Positions 63,471 to 64,000 of a DNA stretch of 64,000 nt are shown in pieces. Position 1 is the stretch's first letter. Each line of letters opens with the position of its first letter. The notes below the pieces were generated by a model. That model made no database searches and was not told the DNA's origin. It was given only the letters and a program-made list of their open reading frames with translations. A program made the position numbers and the translations under genes. This DNA is from CALEUX01 sp964608615 (GTDB lineage: Bacteria; Bacteroidota; Bacteroidia; Bacteroidales; Marinilabiliaceae), in contig CAZSQG010000002.1 of the NCBI GenBank assembly GCA_964608615.1, positions 36,090 through 100,089 on the forward strand, read 5' to 3'.

Positions 63471-64000
63471 ATGAAAAAGATTCTTTTAGTAATTATAATT
63501 GTATCGTCATTACAGAACATACATTCGCAAATGGCCCAACCAATATTTGATGCGTTTAATTATGGTGCCGTTGGCGATGGAAAAACAAATGATCAGGAAT
63601 CTTTGCAGAAAGCAATTGATGCCTGTAAAGGAACAGGTGGTACTGTTTATATTCATAAGGGATCATTTCTGACCGGACAAATTTCACTTGGCGATAACAT
63701 GACATTGTTTATTGATTCAACTGCCACTCTGCTAGGGATTCAATCTGATGATGAGAAAGCCTATCCACACCAACTTATTGAGACAACGCTTCCCAACCGC
63801 ATGCTGGACGACTGCCAGCGTCGTTTGATTTTTGGCAATAAAGTTCATAATGTAACAATAACCGGTAACGGTACCATTAATGGACAGGGTTCTTATGCAC
63901 CTTGGATGAATGTAAAGGAGCTGGGTACCGAAAAAGACCGGCCTTCAATTTTGGCATTTGTTGGTTCAACAAACATCACCGTTTCTGGCCTCACACTCCT
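63471..64000 (+). CDS. GH28-family polygalacturonase-like glycosidase, 3' truncated
   Basis: 176 codons are visible before the window ends. A Sec signal (KKILLVIIIVSSLQNIHS) is followed by FDAFNYGAVGDGKTNDQESLQKAIDACKGTGG, the N-terminal opening of GH28 pectinases, and by the beta-helix coils NVTITGNGTINGQG and NITVSGL. The catalytic Asp residues lie beyond the window. It probably attacks pectin or rhamnogalacturonan outside the cytoplasm. A polysaccharide utilisation cluster may continue to the right. Confidence 0.88.
   Translation, partial: MKKILLVIIIVSSLQNIHSQMAQPIFDAFNYGAVGDGKTNDQESLQKAIDACKGTGGTVYIHKGSFLTGQISLGDNMTLFIDSTATLLGIQSDDEKAYPHQLIETTLPNRMLDDCQRRLIFGNKVHNVTITGNGTINGQGSYAPWMNVKELGTEKDRPSILAFVGSTNITVSGLTL

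Overview
The window looks like chromosome of a member of the Bacteroidota, most likely Bacteroidales/Marinilabiliales-like. The evidence is its lineage-typical genes (split UshA pair, Bacteroidota-type omega subunit, DUF4835, DUF4249, SusC-like TonB modules, FecI/FecR/TonB-receptor locus), the low G+C (about 35-42% by eye), and promoters with the Bacteroidota -33 TTG / -7 TAnnTTTG elements. Both ends are cut: a hybrid two-component regulator loses its 5' part at base 1, and a GH28 pectinase loses its 3' part at base 64000.

Layout. 1-10100: regulator tail, a 5'-nucleotidase split over two genes, Lrp regulator, MscS channel, M64 peptidase with an overlapping aldo/keto reductase, Uup-type ABC-F ATPase (with a run of 27 Ns), and a PAS histidine kinase. 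10396-14714: aromatic amino acid operon (prephenate dehydratase, aminotransferase, DAHP synthase-chorismate mutase, prephenate dehydrogenase) preceded by a Tyr/Phe-rich leader peptide and an intrinsic terminator. 14720-22131 (mostly minus strand): tilS, pabB, AhpC, PepT, an unknown protein and ProS. 22359-26812: a low-complexity lipoprotein, an outer-membrane porin-like protein and a lipid kinase. 26844-35432 (minus): cysD-cysN, fabI, and the bamD-rpoZ-coaBC-DUF4835-recN cluster. 35791-42004: alpha-oxoamine synthase, a BlaI/BlaR1-like pair with palindromic operators, a TPR protein and an MBL-fold hydrolase. 42085-50316 (minus): serB, trxB, and a sigma-FecR-TonB receptor-DUF4249 locus. 50694: tRNA-Pro(GGG). 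50900-53600: orphan genes and gene debris. 53591-59756: MarR plus RND efflux operon. 59891-63044: a GNAT and two regulators with GyrI-like effector domains. 63471-end: GH28.

How the genes work together. The aromatic operon can take chorismate to phenylalanine and tyrosine. Its leader (10448-10528) has 13 aromatic codons in a row of 14 and is followed by mutually exclusive RNA pairings, which predicts ribosome-mediated attenuation. I regard this as the most interesting element in the window. The BlaI gene has a perfect palindrome between its own -33 and -7 boxes. The MarR gene has a dyad in the same place. The efflux adaptor behind it has an in-frame stop at codon 4 of its apparent signal peptide. 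The last 10 kb thus forms a small-molecule response and efflux neighbourhood (MarR, RND tripartite pump, GNAT, two GyrI-domain regulators).

Limits. No searches were run. Family names come from motif recognition; substrates of the oxoamine synthase, TonB receptor, RND pump and GyrI proteins are not determined.
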